Shown here one piece after another: positions 52,561-61,325 of a stretch of 64,000 nt of DNA (its first letter is position 1; each line of letters begins with the position of its first letter). The notes beneath the pieces are model-generated. The model was not told the origin of the DNA. It was given only the letters and a program-made list of their open reading frames with translations, and did no database searches. A program made the translations under genes and the position numbers. The DNA is from Streptomyces sp. NBC_01707 (GTDB lineage: Bacteria; Actinomycetota; Actinomycetes; Streptomycetales; Streptomycetaceae). The stretch covers positions 2,914,001 to 2,978,000 of the forward strand of contig NZ_CP109190.1 of the NCBI RefSeq assembly GCF_041438805.1. The letters run 5' to 3'.

Positions 52561-55515
52561 TCAGTAGTTGGGAAGGCGACGAGGTCCCAGGTCGGTGCGG
52601 GCGAGCGACGGCGCCAGCCGGACGCTCGCCCCGAGCACGGTCAGGCCCTGGGTGGCGACCACGACCGGCTCCAGTGCGACGGACACCACCTCGGGGTGGT
52701 CGTCGACGAGCCGGGACACCCGCAGCAGCAGCTCCTCGAGCGCCGCGGAGTCGACGGGCGCCGAGCCACGCCAGCCGAAGAGGACCGGCGCCGCCCGAAT
52801 GGACCGGATCAGCTCGGCTGCGTCGCGGTCGGTGGCCGGCACGAGGCGGTGGGCGGTGTCGCCGAGAAGTTCGGAGGGCGCGCCGGCCAGCCCGAAGGAG
52901 AGGACGGCACCCGCGGCCGGGTCGATCGTGGCCCGTACGACGGTGTCCACCCCGCGCGGTGCCATGGACTGGACGACGGGCTGGAGCTCGGTGGGCTTGC
53001 CGAGCAGGTCGGTCAGCTCGCCGTAGGCCCGGCGCAGCGCGGCCTCGTTGGCAAGGTCCAGCCGGACGCCGCCGAGGTCTGCGCGGTGACGCAGGTGGGG
53101 TGCGGTGGTCTTGAGCGCGACCGGATAGCCGAGCCGGGCCGCCGCCGCGACGGCGGCGTCCGGGTCGGGGGCCGGGAGCGTCGGTCGTACGGTGATGCCG
53201 TAGCGGCCCAGGAGCTCGCACGCCTCGTCGTGACCGAGCGAGCGGCCGCGCGGGTCGGGGTCGGACCCGAGGAGCGCGTCGATACGCGCGGCGGCGCCTG
53301 CCTCGTCGATGGTGTCGTCGAGGAACTCGGGCACCTTCCCGGGTACGGCGGCCTGCCGCCGCCATTGGGCGTACTTCACGGCCTCGGCCAGAGCGCGCAC
53401 GGCACGCTCGGCCGCCGGGTAGGCGGGGATCCGGCCGAGGACGGGGACGGCGGGGGTGTCGCCCGGGTCCGTGTCGGACCGCTGCTGCGTGGGGCTGTCG
53501 CCGGGGGTGGTCGACACGGACGGCCCGGTCCTGGCGGCCGGCGGCGCGGCCTGGGCGGTCGGCGGGGCGGTTCGAGGGGCCGGCGCAGCCGAAGCGTCCG
53601 GGGCAGCCGGCGCGGACGCACGAGCCACCGGTGGCACCGCGGCCGTGCTCGTGGCGGCGGCGAGCGCTTCGGCCAGGCCGCCGATCTCCACATGGACCAC
53701 GGCCACCGGCTTGGCCGGACCGGTGGCCGCGGCGGTGCGCAGGGCGGCCGCCAGGACCTCGCCCTCACCCGATTCCGCTTCGCCGTTCTCCCCCACCCAG
53801 GGGATCGCCGTCACGACCACCGCGTCGCAGTTGCTGTCGGCGAGCGCCTCGGCCAGCGCGTCCCGGAAGTCCTGCGGGGTGGCCGCCGTGGTGAGGTCGC
53901 GGGGCGGCCTCGGGCGCAGCCCCTCGGCGAGGCAGGCGTCGTACGTGAGGAGGCCGAGGGACTCGGAGTTGCCGAGAATGGCGATCCGCGGACCCGCCGG
54001 GAGGGGCTGGTCGGCGAGGAGCAGGCCCGCGTCGACCATCTCCGTCACCGTGTCGACGCGGATCACGCCCGCCTGCCGCATGAGCGCGGAGACCGTCGCG
54101 TCCGGGATCCGGCTGACCGGTACCGCATGGCCCGGTGGGGTGCTGCCGCTGTGCCGGGCGCCCTTCACCACGACCACGGGCTTCGTCGCCGCGGTGCGTC
54201 GGGCGAGGCGGGTGAACTTGCGCGGATTGCCGATCGATTCGAGGTACAGCAGGGCGACGTCGGTGTCCGGGTCCTCGTACCAGTACTGCAGGAAGTCGTT
54301 GCCCGAGATGTCGGCGCGGTTGCCCGCGGAGATGAAGGTGGACAGGCCGGCGCCACGCCGGTAGAGCCCGGAGAGCAACGCGATGCCGATGGCGCCGGAC
54401 TGCGTGAACAGGCCGATGCGTCCGGGCGCGGGCGATTCGGGGGCGAGTGAGGCGTTCAGCCGTACGGCGTCGGAGTTGTTGATGACGCCGAAGGCGTTCG
54501 GACCGATGATGCGCATGCCGTACGAGCGGGCCTGGCGCACCAGTTCGCGTTGCCGTTCCCTGCCTTCGGCCCCCCACTCGGCGTATCCGGCGGAGAGGAC
54601 GACCAGGCCCTGGACGCCGTGCTCGCCGCAGTCGGTCACGGCCTCCGGGACCCGGTCGGCGGGCACGGCGACGACCGCGAGGTCGACCGGTTCGCTGATC
54701 CCGCCGATGGAGCGGTGCGCGGGAACACCGTCGATCGTGTCCTGGTCCGCGGCGAACGCGCTGTTCACCGCGTACGTGCGGCCGGTGAATCCGGCAGCGA
54801 GGAGGTTGCGCAGGACCGTGCGGCCCACTCCGCCGGGGTTACGGCCGGTGCCGATGACGGCGACCGAACCCGGCGCGATCAGCCGCTGGACCGACCGCGC
54901 CTCCGCCCGCTGCTCACGGGCGCGCTGGACGGCGAGGGACTCGGCAGTCGGTTCGAGGTCGAGGGTGAGGTGGACGGAGCCGTCCTCGAAGCTGCGCTGC
55001 TGGGTGTATCCGGCGTCCCGGAACACCTTGATCATCTTGTTGTTGGCGGGCAGCACCTCGGCGGCGAAGCGCCGGATGCCGCGCTCGCGGGCCACTGCGG
55101 CGATGTGCTCCAGCAGCGCCGACGCCACGCCACGGCCCTGGTGGGCGTCCTGGACGAGGAAGGCGACCTCGGCCTCGTCGGCGGGGGCGGAGGCCGGCCG
55201 GCCGGTCGCGTCGATCCGGTCGTAGCGGACGGTGGCGATGAACTCGCCGCCGACCGTGACGGCGAGACCCACCCGGTCGACGTAGTCGTGATGGGTGAAG
55301 CGGTGCACGTCCTTGGCGGAGAGCCGCGGATAAGGGGCGAAGAACCGGTAGTACTTCGACTCGTCAGAAACCTGCTCGTAGAAGCTGACCAGCCGCTCGG
55401 CGTCGTCCGTGGTGATGGGCCTGATCCGGGCCGTGCCACCGTCGCGGAGCACGACGTCCGCTTCCCAGTGGTCGGGGTACGCGTGATGCGGACTCTGCTC
55501 CGGCGTGGGCTGCAT
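52561..55515 (-). CDS. GNAT protein acetyltransferase fused to an NDP-forming acyl-CoA synthetase (SlPatA-like)
   Basis: A 984-aa fusion. Residues about 15-185 are a GNAT domain (acetyl-CoA loop in FLVQDAHQGRGVASALLEH). Then comes an ADP-forming acyl-CoA synthetase: CoA-binding (VAVIGTGRNPGGVGR), succinyl-CoA ligase-like and ATP-grasp domains. The arrangement matches S. lividans PatA, which acetylates AMP-forming acyl-CoA synthetases. An Ala/Pro-rich linker of about 90 residues (around 635-725) separates the last two parts, longer than I expect. The usual catalytic His of the synthetase part was not located, as in PatA-type proteins. ATG at 55515 is preferred over a TTG two codons upstream. 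Confidence 0.88.
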   Translation of the reverse strand: MQPTPEQSPHHAYPDHWEADVVLRDGGTARIRPITTDDAERLVSFYEQVSDESKYYRFFAPYPRLSAKDVHRFTHHDYVDRVGLAVTVGGEFIATVRYDRIDATGRPASAPADEAEVAFLVQDAHQGRGVASALLEHIAAVARERGIRRFAAEVLPANNKMIKVFRDAGYTQQRSFEDGSVHLTLDLEPTAESLAVQRAREQRAEARSVQRLIAPGSVAVIGTGRNPGGVGRTVLRNLLAAGFTGRTYAVNSAFAADQDTIDGVPAHRSIGGISEPVDLAVVAVPADRVPEAVTDCGEHGVQGLVVLSAGYAEWGAEGRERQRELVRQARSYGMRIIGPNAFGVINNSDAVRLNASLAPESPAPGRIGLFTQSGAIGIALLSGLYRRGAGLSTFISAGNRADISGNDFLQYWYEDPDTDVALLYLESIGNPRKFTRLARRTAATKPVVVVKGARHSGSTPPGHAVPVSRIPDATVSALMRQAGVIRVDTVTEMVDAGLLLADQPLPAGPRIAILGNSESLGLLTYDACLAEGLRPRPPRDLTTAATPQDFRDALAEALADSNCDAVVVTAIPWVGENGEAESGEGEVLAAALRTAAATGPAKPVAVVHVEIGGLAEALAAATSTAAVPPVARASAPAAPDASAAPAPRTAPPTAQAAPPAARTGPSVSTTPGDSPTQQRSDTDPGDTPAVPVLGRIPAYPAAERAVRALAEAVKYAQWRRQAAVPGKVPEFLDDTIDEAGAAARIDALLGSDPDPRGRSLGHDEACELLGRYGITVRPTLPAPDPDAAVAAAARLGYPVALKTTAPHLRHRADLGGVRLDLANEAALRRAYGELTDLLGKPTELQPVVQSMAPRGVDTVVRATIDPAAGAVLSFGLAGAPSELLGDTAHRLVPATDRDAAELIRSIRAAPVLFGWRGSAPVDSAALEELLLRVSRLVDDHPEVVSVALEPVVVATQGLTVLGASVRLAPSLARTDLGPRRLPNY

Positions 55516-55689
55516 GGCCAAAGCCTACGGCTCGGTCAGCGGTCGCGTACGGCTCGGGGCCGGGGCAGTCTGAGAGGGCCGATCGGCCTTGCGGCACGGG
55601 CTGCGGCACCGGGTCGCGGGTCGGGCGGGACATCGCGCACCACATGAGAGACTGGTCTAGACAACCATTGATTCGTGAAGGGCAGAACC

Positions 55690-55971
55690 ATGGCTGAGCG
55701 CCGCGTCAATGTCGGTTGGACCGAGGGCCTGCACGCCCGCCCCGCTTCCATCTTCGTCCGTGCCGCCACGGCGTCGGGCGTCCCCGTGACGGTCTCCAAG
55801 GCCGACGGCAGCCCGGTGAACGCCGCTTCGATGCTCGCGGTGCTCGGCCTCGGCGCGCAGGGCGGCGAGGAGATCGTGCTCTCCTCCGAGGCGGACGACT
55901 CCGAGGCCGCACTCGACCGGCTGGCGAGGCTGGTCGCGGAGGGGCTCGACGAGCTCCCGGAGACCGTCTGA
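55690..55971 (+). CDS. ptsH: HPr, phosphocarrier protein of the PTS
   Basis: A 93-aa HPr with His15 in GLHARPAS (phosphorylated by enzyme I) and Ser47 in NAASMLAVLGLG at the regulatory site. It relays phosphate from PEP to sugar-specific EIIA proteins. The ATG at 55690 follows AAGGGCAGAACC. A hairpin with a T-rich tail follows. Enzyme I is not in the window, in line with Streptomyces, where ptsH and ptsI are apart. Confidence 0.95.
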   Translation: MAERRVNVGWTEGLHARPASIFVRAATASGVPVTVSKADGSPVNAASMLAVLGLGAQGGEEIVLSSEADDSEAALDRLARLVAEGLDELPETV

Positions 55972-56015
55972 TTCAGGACCTCGCCGGCCGTTCGAGCCGG
56001 ACGCATTTCTGCGGC

Positions 56016-56050
56016 AGAGCCGCGGCACCGTCGACCGGAGCCGCGGCTCT
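56016..56050 (+). terminator. Intrinsic terminator after ptsH
   Basis: A perfect 11-bp inverted repeat (AGAGCCGCGGC / GCCGCGGCTCT) with a 13-nt loop, followed by TTCGTTTT, 45 bp past the ptsH stop. One of the few here with a T-rich tail. Confidence 0.8.
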
Positions 56051-56176
56051 TTCGTTTTCGCGAGTCGCGCCGATCACCGGTCCGCTCCCGAGTCGGTTTC
56101 CGAGATTTCCGGAGTGAATTCGGGCAGCCGAAACAAAGCCCCGCCGAATTGCATCTCTTTGTATACGGCGCATGTG

Positions 56177-56893
56177 TTAATGACGGCCGCTCGCGGTGTT
56201 TACGACATGTTGCGAAGTTCTCACCCGGCCGGGCCGCGGCGGGGCGGCGTCCCGGCCGGGGATGCGGTCCGCGCGCCGCAGCCGGTGCGCGGCGGTGGCG
56301 CGCTCGGCGTGCTGAGCGGCCAGCGCCCTGGCCCGTTCCGCGTCACCGCGCGCGACCGCGTCCACGATGGCCCCGTGCTCGGCCCAGGAATCGGTGGGGC
56401 GGGCCGGCTGCTCGACCGCGTACATCCAGGCGATCTTGTGCCGGAGCTGGGTCAGCAGTGCGATGAGCCCGGGGCTGCCGGAGGCCTGGGCGAGCGTTTC
56501 GTGGAACCAGCCGCCCAGCGAGCGCAGATCCTCGCCCTCACCCCGTCTGGCCCGCTCCTGACCGAGCCTGACCAGGCCACGGAGAACCTTGAGGTGCGCC
56601 TCGGTGCGGCGCTGCGCGGCACGGGCCGCACCCAGTGGCTCCAGCAGCATCCGGACCTCCAGCAGGTCGGCGGCCTCCTGCTCGGTGGGCTCGGCGACAC
56701 AGGCGCCGGCGTGCCGGCGGGTGACCACGAAACCCTCGGACTCCAGGGTGCGCAGCGCTTCCCGTACCGGGACCCGGGAGACCCCGTAACGGCGTGCGAG
56801 CAGTTCCTCGGTGAGTCTGCTGCCGCGTTCGAAGACACCGGAGACGATGTCGTCACGGATTGCCGTGCATACCGAATGCGCCGGAATGCGCAT
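56177..56893 (-). CDS. GntR-family regulator (FadR/FCD subfamily)
   Basis: A 238-aa regulator with an N-terminal winged helix (IRDDIVSGVFERGSRLTEEL, VSRVPVREALRTLESEGFV) and a C-terminal helical FCD ligand-binding domain (RMLLEPLGAARAAQ, WFHETLAQASG, WAEHGAIVDAVARGD). The C-terminal 30 residues are Arg/Pro-rich and probably disordered. It is a single-gene unit; the regulated pathway is not evident. It lies beside ptsH but is convergent with it. Confidence 0.88.
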   Translation of the reverse strand: MRIPAHSVCTAIRDDIVSGVFERGSRLTEELLARRYGVSRVPVREALRTLESEGFVVTRRHAGACVAEPTEQEAADLLEVRMLLEPLGAARAAQRRTEAHLKVLRGLVRLGQERARRGEGEDLRSLGGWFHETLAQASGSPGLIALLTQLRHKIAWMYAVEQPARPTDSWAEHGAIVDAVARGDAERARALAAQHAERATAAHRLRRADRIPGRDAAPPRPGRVRTSQHVVNTASGRH

Positions 56894-57057
56894 GTCCGAA
56901 CCTCCGCCTTAATCCCCGCGAAACGCGGCCGATCGACGCCTGTTCTGTGACTCTATTGCAATGCGGCTGCATTTCCGACGCCGGGTCGAAATCCATGAAT
57001 ATCTTTTGGTCCGAAGACGGTTCGGCGAGCGTCTCCGGCGGGGGCCGGTGCGGGTAC

Positions 57058-57092
57058 GCCGAAGGCCCCGGCGGGAAGCCGGGGCCTTCGGC
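57058..57092 (-). terminator. Hairpin terminator after the M23 peptidase gene
   Basis: A perfect 15-bp inverted repeat (GCCGAAGGCCCCGGC and its complement) with a GGGAA loop, 13 bp past the M23 stop. Confidence 0.82.
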
Positions 57093-57105
57093 GGTGCCGC
57101 GTCGG

Positions 57106-57924
57106 TCAGACGGTGACGCCGTGGGCGCGCAGGTACGCGACGGGGTCCATGTCGGAGCCGTACGACGGCGTGGTCCGGGCCTCGAAGTGGAGGTGCGGTC
57201 CGGTGGAGTTGCCGGTCGAGCCGGAGAAACCGATCCGCTGGCCCGCGCCGACGCTCTGGCCGACCGACACACCGATCGACGACAGATGGCCGTACTGGGT
57301 GTACGTGCCGTCCGTCATCCGGAGCACGATGTTGTTGCCGTACGCGCCGCCCCAGCCGGCCTCGACGACCGTGCCGGCGCCGACGGCGACGACGGAGCTG
57401 CCGGAGGCGGCATGGAAGTCGATGCCCGAGTGGCGGCCGGAGGACCAGAGGGAGCCACTGGACTTGTAGCCGGTGGTGACGTACGAACCGGCGACCGGGA
57501 GCTGGAAGGCACCGAGGCGGGTGCGCTCGGCGGAACGGGCGGCGCGCGCCTTCATCTCACGGGCCGCCTTCGCGCGGGCTTCGGCCTTGGCCTTGGCTGC
57601 GGCCTTGGCGTTCGCTTCGGCCTTCGCCTTGGCATCGGCCTTCGCCTTCGCGGCAGCCTTCACCTTGGCGGCGACCTCGGCCTGGTGCTTCTGCACGTCG
57701 GCCTGGGTGGCCACCTGCTCGGCGAGGGTGCCCTCGATGGCGATGACCTGGTTCAGGCCGGTCTCGCTGACGGAGGGGGCTTCGGTGCCGGCGGCGAGCG
57801 CCGGAGAGGCCAGCCCACCGATGACGCCGGTGGTGGCCAGAGCTGCGATGCCGGTTACCTGCGCGCTCTTGCGCGTCAGACGGTTCGGGGCACGGTGCTT
57901 CCCGGTGGGGCGGGTGAACGCCAT
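57106..57924 (-). CDS. Secreted M23 family peptidoglycan endopeptidase, under a c-di-AMP riboswitch
   Basis: A 272-aa secreted protein: basic N terminus, hydrophobic signal segment (about 22-44, cleaving near ALA-AG), an Ala/Lys-rich repetitive coiled segment (about 75-130, AKAKAEA-type repeats), then a LytM/M23 domain with Zn ligands His165 and Asp169 (RHSGIDFH) and His246 in GPHLHFE. It should cleave peptidoglycan cross-bridges. A ydaO-type riboswitch precedes it, so c-di-AMP probably lowers its expression, as for other Streptomyces cell-wall hydrolases. Confidence 0.92.
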   Translation of the reverse strand: MAFTRPTGKHRAPNRLTRKSAQVTGIAALATTGVIGGLASPALAAGTEAPSVSETGLNQVIAIEGTLAEQVATQADVQKHQAEVAAKVKAAAKAKADAKAKAEANAKAAAKAKAEARAKAAREMKARAARSAERTRLGAFQLPVAGSYVTTGYKSSGSLWSSGRHSGIDFHAASGSSVVAVGAGTVVEAGWGGAYGNNIVLRMTDGTYTQYGHLSSIGVSVGQSVGAGQRIGFSGSTGNSTGPHLHFEARTTPSYGSDMDPVAYLRAHGVTV

Positions 57925-57950
57925 GAGGTGGCTGGTCCTTTCCTTCCTTC

Positions 57951-58100
57951 TCGCCTACCGGGTTAGCTGACGGGTTCGGAGCAGGAAGGTCTCCTACGGA
58001 TCCGCGGGCCCCTGAAGAGGCGCGCAGGCATCCGATTCACCCCAGGGACTGCGTGGGTCCCCGGCTCCCCAGGCTCGCGCCTGACGGGGACTCGGCGATA
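57951..58100 (-). promoter_or_regulatory. c-di-AMP riboswitch (ydaO-yuaA type)
   Basis: Read on the minus strand from 58100, the leader has the conserved blocks of this class: 5' pairing arm TCGCCGAGTCCC, GGGAGCCGGGG, GGGGTGAATC (58043-58034), then TCCGAACCCGTCAGC and CTAACCCGGTAGGCGA, whose GGCGA closes the first stem. It ends 27 bases before the M23 ATG, so control could be by transcription termination or at the ribosome-binding site. The match is by recognition of conserved sequence; no covariance model was run. Confidence 0.88.
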
Positions 58101-58250
58101 GCTGCCCGGCGCCGCGGATGCGGCATACGGGTGACGGACAGCGCTGCCGACGCTAAGCGGGGGGACTTTCATTCACCAAACGGACAGGGCGCTTTGTAGC
58201 ACATCCCACAGGGCACACAGGCAGTTATCGGGCAATACGGACAAAGGGGA

Positions 58251-58281
58251 AGACCCCGGCGAGAATCGGCTCGCGGGGTCT
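58251..58281 (-). terminator. Hairpin terminator after the M16 peptidase operon
   Basis: AGACCCCGGCGAG and CTCGCGGGGTCT pair over 12 bp with one bulged base around a 6-nt loop, about 30 bp past the stop of the second M16 gene on the minus strand. Confidence 0.7.
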
Positions 58282-58312
58282 CCCTCTGTCTCGCTATGGG
58301 CTATCCGATTCG

Positions 58313-59725
58313 TCAGCCGGTGACGACCGACACCTCACCGATGCCCAGCGCCCGGACCGGCTCCTCGATCTGCGCGGCGTCGCCGACGAGGATCGTGACC
58401 AGACGGTCCACCGGGAAGGCGCTGACCACCGCCGCGGTCGCCTCGACCGTGCCGGTCTCGGCGAGACGGGCGTACAGCTGCGCCTGGTAGTCGTCCGGGA
58501 GATGCTGCTCGACCTGGTCGGCGAGCGTGCCCGCGACCGAGGCCGCCGTCTCGAACTTCAGCGGGGCGACACCCACGAGGTTCTGCACCGCCGTCTCGCG
58601 CTCGGCGTCGGTCAGGCCCTCGGCCGCCAGCGTCCGGAGGACCGTCCACAGGTCGCCGAGCGCCGGTCCGGTGGACTCCGTGTCCACCGAACCGCTGATG
58701 GCCAGCATCGCGGCGCCCGTCGCCCCGGAGGCGGAGTCCGGCGCCGACGACCGCAGGACCTGCGCGAAGGCCCGCACGCCGTACGTGTAGCCCTTCTCCT
58801 CACGCAGCACCCGGTCCAGCCGGGAGGTGAGCGTGCCGCCCAGGCAGTACGTGCCGAGGACCTGGGCCGGCCACACGCTGTCGTGCCGGTCGGCGCCGAT
58901 CCGGCCGATCAGCAGCTGGGTCTGCACGGCTCCGGGACGGTCGACGATGACCACCCGGCCGGTGTCGTCGGCGGTGATCGGCGGGGCCGGCCGGTGCTCG
59001 GCACTGTTCCCGGACCAGTCGCCCACGGTGTCGGCGAGCAACGCCTCCAGATCGATGCCCGTGAGGTCACCGACGACCACGGCGGTCGCGGTGGACGGGC
59101 GCACATGCGCCTCGTAGAAGCTGCGGACGGCCGCGGAGTCGATCCGCTCCACCGTCTCCTCGGTGCCCTGGCGCGGGCGCGACATCCGCGCGGTGGCCGG
59201 GAAGAGCTCCTTGGAGAGCTGCTTTGCGGCGCGGCGGGCGGGGTTGGCCTGCTCGTGCGGGATCTCGTCGAGCCGGTTGCGTACCAGCCGCTCGATCTCG
59301 CTGTCGGAGAACGCGGGTGCCCGCAGCGCCTCGGCGACCAGACCGAGCGCCTTGGCCAGCCGGGAGACCGGGACCTCGAGGGAGACCCGGACGCCGGGGT
59401 GGTCGGCGTGCGCGTCGAGAGTGGCCCCGCAGCGCTCCAGCTCGGCTGCGAACTCCTCCGCGGAGTGCTTGTCGGTGCCTTCGGACAGCGCCCGCGCCAT
59501 GATCGTGGCCACACCGTCGAGGCCCTCGGGTTCGGCGTCCAGCGGGGCGACGAGGTAGATCTCGACCGCGATGACCTGCTGGCCGGGGCGGTGGCAGCGC
59601 AGCACCGTGAGCCCGTTGGGCAGGGCGCCGCGCTCGGGGGCGGGGAAGGCCCAGGGCCTGGCCGTGCCCGGGGCCGGCTGCGGGTGGTACTCCATCGATA
59701 CTCCAGTCGCGGCAGCGTCGGTCAC
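58313..59725 (-). CDS. M16 family peptidase-like subunit, non-catalytic
   Basis: A 470-aa M16 fold protein. Where the active subunit has HxxEH, this one reads GVATIMARALSEG, with no His pair. VVVGDLTGIDLEALL, DRVLREEKGYTYGVRAFAQ (R/Y motif that contacts substrate) and a VPVSRL region are present. It matches the glycine-rich-loop subunit of heterodimeric M16B peptidases. The GTG at 59725 overlaps the stop of the catalytic gene (GTGA), so the two are co-translated and probably form the dimer. Confidence 0.85.
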   Translation of the reverse strand: MTDAAATGVSMEYHPQPAPGTARPWAFPAPERGALPNGLTVLRCHRPGQQVIAVEIYLVAPLDAEPEGLDGVATIMARALSEGTDKHSAEEFAAELERCGATLDAHADHPGVRVSLEVPVSRLAKALGLVAEALRAPAFSDSEIERLVRNRLDEIPHEQANPARRAAKQLSKELFPATARMSRPRQGTEETVERIDSAAVRSFYEAHVRPSTATAVVVGDLTGIDLEALLADTVGDWSGNSAEHRPAPPITADDTGRVVIVDRPGAVQTQLLIGRIGADRHDSVWPAQVLGTYCLGGTLTSRLDRVLREEKGYTYGVRAFAQVLRSSAPDSASGATGAAMLAISGSVDTESTGPALGDLWTVLRTLAAEGLTDAERETAVQNLVGVAPLKFETAASVAGTLADQVEQHLPDDYQAQLYARLAETGTVEATAAVVSAFPVDRLVTILVGDAAQIEEPVRALGIGEVSVVTG

Positions 59726-61101
59726 TTGTCCGCCCCTTCGTGCGCGTCGGTGTCGGCGTCCGTCTCGTCGGCGGCCGCCCCGTCGGTGGACTCGGCCGGC
59801 TCGACCGGCTCGTAGACGAGTACCGCCCGGTTGTCGGGGTGAAGCTGGGCCCTGGCAGCCGCCTGGACCTCCTCCGCGGTGACGTCGAGCACCCGCTGGA
59901 CGGCGGTCAGGGCGAGCTGCGGGTCGCCGAACAGCACGGCGAACCGGCACAGTTCGTCGGCGCGGCCCGCGACCGTACCGAGCCGGTCCAGCCACTCGCG
60001 CTCCAACTGGGCCTGGGCGCGCTCCATTTCCTCTGGTGTCGGACCCTCGGCCGCGAACCGGGCCAGCTCCTCGTCGACCGCGGCCTCGATCTGCGCCACC
60101 TCGACCCCGCCGGACGTCTTCACGTCCAGCCAGCCGAGCGAGGGCGCACCGGCGAGCCGCAGCAGCCCGAATCCGGCCGCGACGGCCGTCCGGTCGCGGC
60201 GGACCAGGCGGTTGTGCAGCCGGGAGGACTCGCCACCGCCCAGCACGGTCAGCGCGAGGTCGGCGGCGTCGCACTCCCGGGTGCCGTCGTGCGGCAGCCG
60301 GTAGGCGGCCATCAGCGCCCGCGCCGGGACCTCCTCACGGACCTCTTCACGCAACTGCTCGCCGATGACATCGGGGAGCGCGCCGTCGCGCGGCGGCTGC
60401 TTGCCGTCGTGGGACGGGATGGAGCCGAAGTACTTCTCGATCCAGGCGAGCGTCTGCTCGGAGTCGATGTCGCCGACGACGGACAGCACCGCGTTGTTGG
60501 GCGCGTAGTACGTACGGAAGAAGGTGCGTGCGTCCTCCAGCGTCGCGGCGTCCAGGTCGGCCATCGAGCCGATCGGGGTGTGGTGGTACGGGTGGCCCTC
60601 CGGGTAGACGAGGGCGGTCAGCTTCTCGAACGCCGTGCCGTACGGCACGTTGTCGTAGCGCTGACGGCGCTCGTTCTTGACGACGTCCCGCTGGTTCTCC
60701 ATGGACTCGTCGTCGAGCGCGGCGAGCAGTGAGCCCATCCGGTCGGCCTCGAGCCACAGGGCCAGCTCCAGCTGGTGCGTGGGCATCGTCTCGAAGTAGT
60801 TGGTGCGTTCGAAGCTGGTGGTCCCGTTGAGGGAGCCGCCGGCCCCCTGCACCAGTTCGAAGTGTCCGTTCCCCTTGACCTGTCCGGAACCCTGGAACAT
60901 CAGGTGCTCGAAGAGGTGAGCCAGACCCGTGCGCCCCTTGACCTCGTGGCGCGAACCGACGTCGTACCAGAGGCACACCGCGGCGACCGGGGTCAGATGG
61001 TCCTCGGAGAGCACCACGCGCAGGCCGTTGGCCAGACGGTGCTCGGTCGCTGTCAAGCCGCCGGAGCCGGCCTGGGCTGTGGCCGTGTGACCCATGGGCA
61101 T
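59722..61101 (-). CDS. M16 family zinc metallopeptidase, catalytic subunit
   Basis: A 459-aa M16B peptidase with the inverted zinc motif His62-x-x-Glu65-His66 in AHLFEHLMF and the third ligand Glu region around DVVKNERRQRYDN about 75 residues on. NGLRVVLSEDHLTPVA and YAPNNAVLSVVGD are family blocks. The C-terminal 30 residues are acidic (TDADTDAHEGADK). It has no signal peptide, so it acts in the cytosol on peptides. ATG at 61101 follows GAAGGGACGT. Confidence 0.9.
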   Translation of the reverse strand: MPMGHTATAQAGSGGLTATEHRLANGLRVVLSEDHLTPVAAVCLWYDVGSRHEVKGRTGLAHLFEHLMFQGSGQVKGNGHFELVQGAGGSLNGTTSFERTNYFETMPTHQLELALWLEADRMGSLLAALDDESMENQRDVVKNERRQRYDNVPYGTAFEKLTALVYPEGHPYHHTPIGSMADLDAATLEDARTFFRTYYAPNNAVLSVVGDIDSEQTLAWIEKYFGSIPSHDGKQPPRDGALPDVIGEQLREEVREEVPARALMAAYRLPHDGTRECDAADLALTVLGGGESSRLHNRLVRRDRTAVAAGFGLLRLAGAPSLGWLDVKTSGGVEVAQIEAAVDEELARFAAEGPTPEEMERAQAQLEREWLDRLGTVAGRADELCRFAVLFGDPQLALTAVQRVLDVTAEEVQAAARAQLHPDNRAVLVYEPVEPAESTDGAAADETDADTDAHEGADK

Positions 61102-61325
61102 GTACGTCCCTTCGATCGCGATACTGGATTTCCTGCGAGACCTGCCACTGTAAGCAAGCGGACCGACACCTGGCGAAGTTCCCGTGCCGTGGAAGTTCGC
61201 GTGAAACAGCGCCGGACGGCCCCTAGAGACGGGTCGAGGTCGGGGTTGTCAGTGCGGCGGTCCACAATGGTCCGCGTCAGAACCAGAGGTTGCCCGAACA
61301 GATCTGTGAAGGAGTCGCAGCAGCG

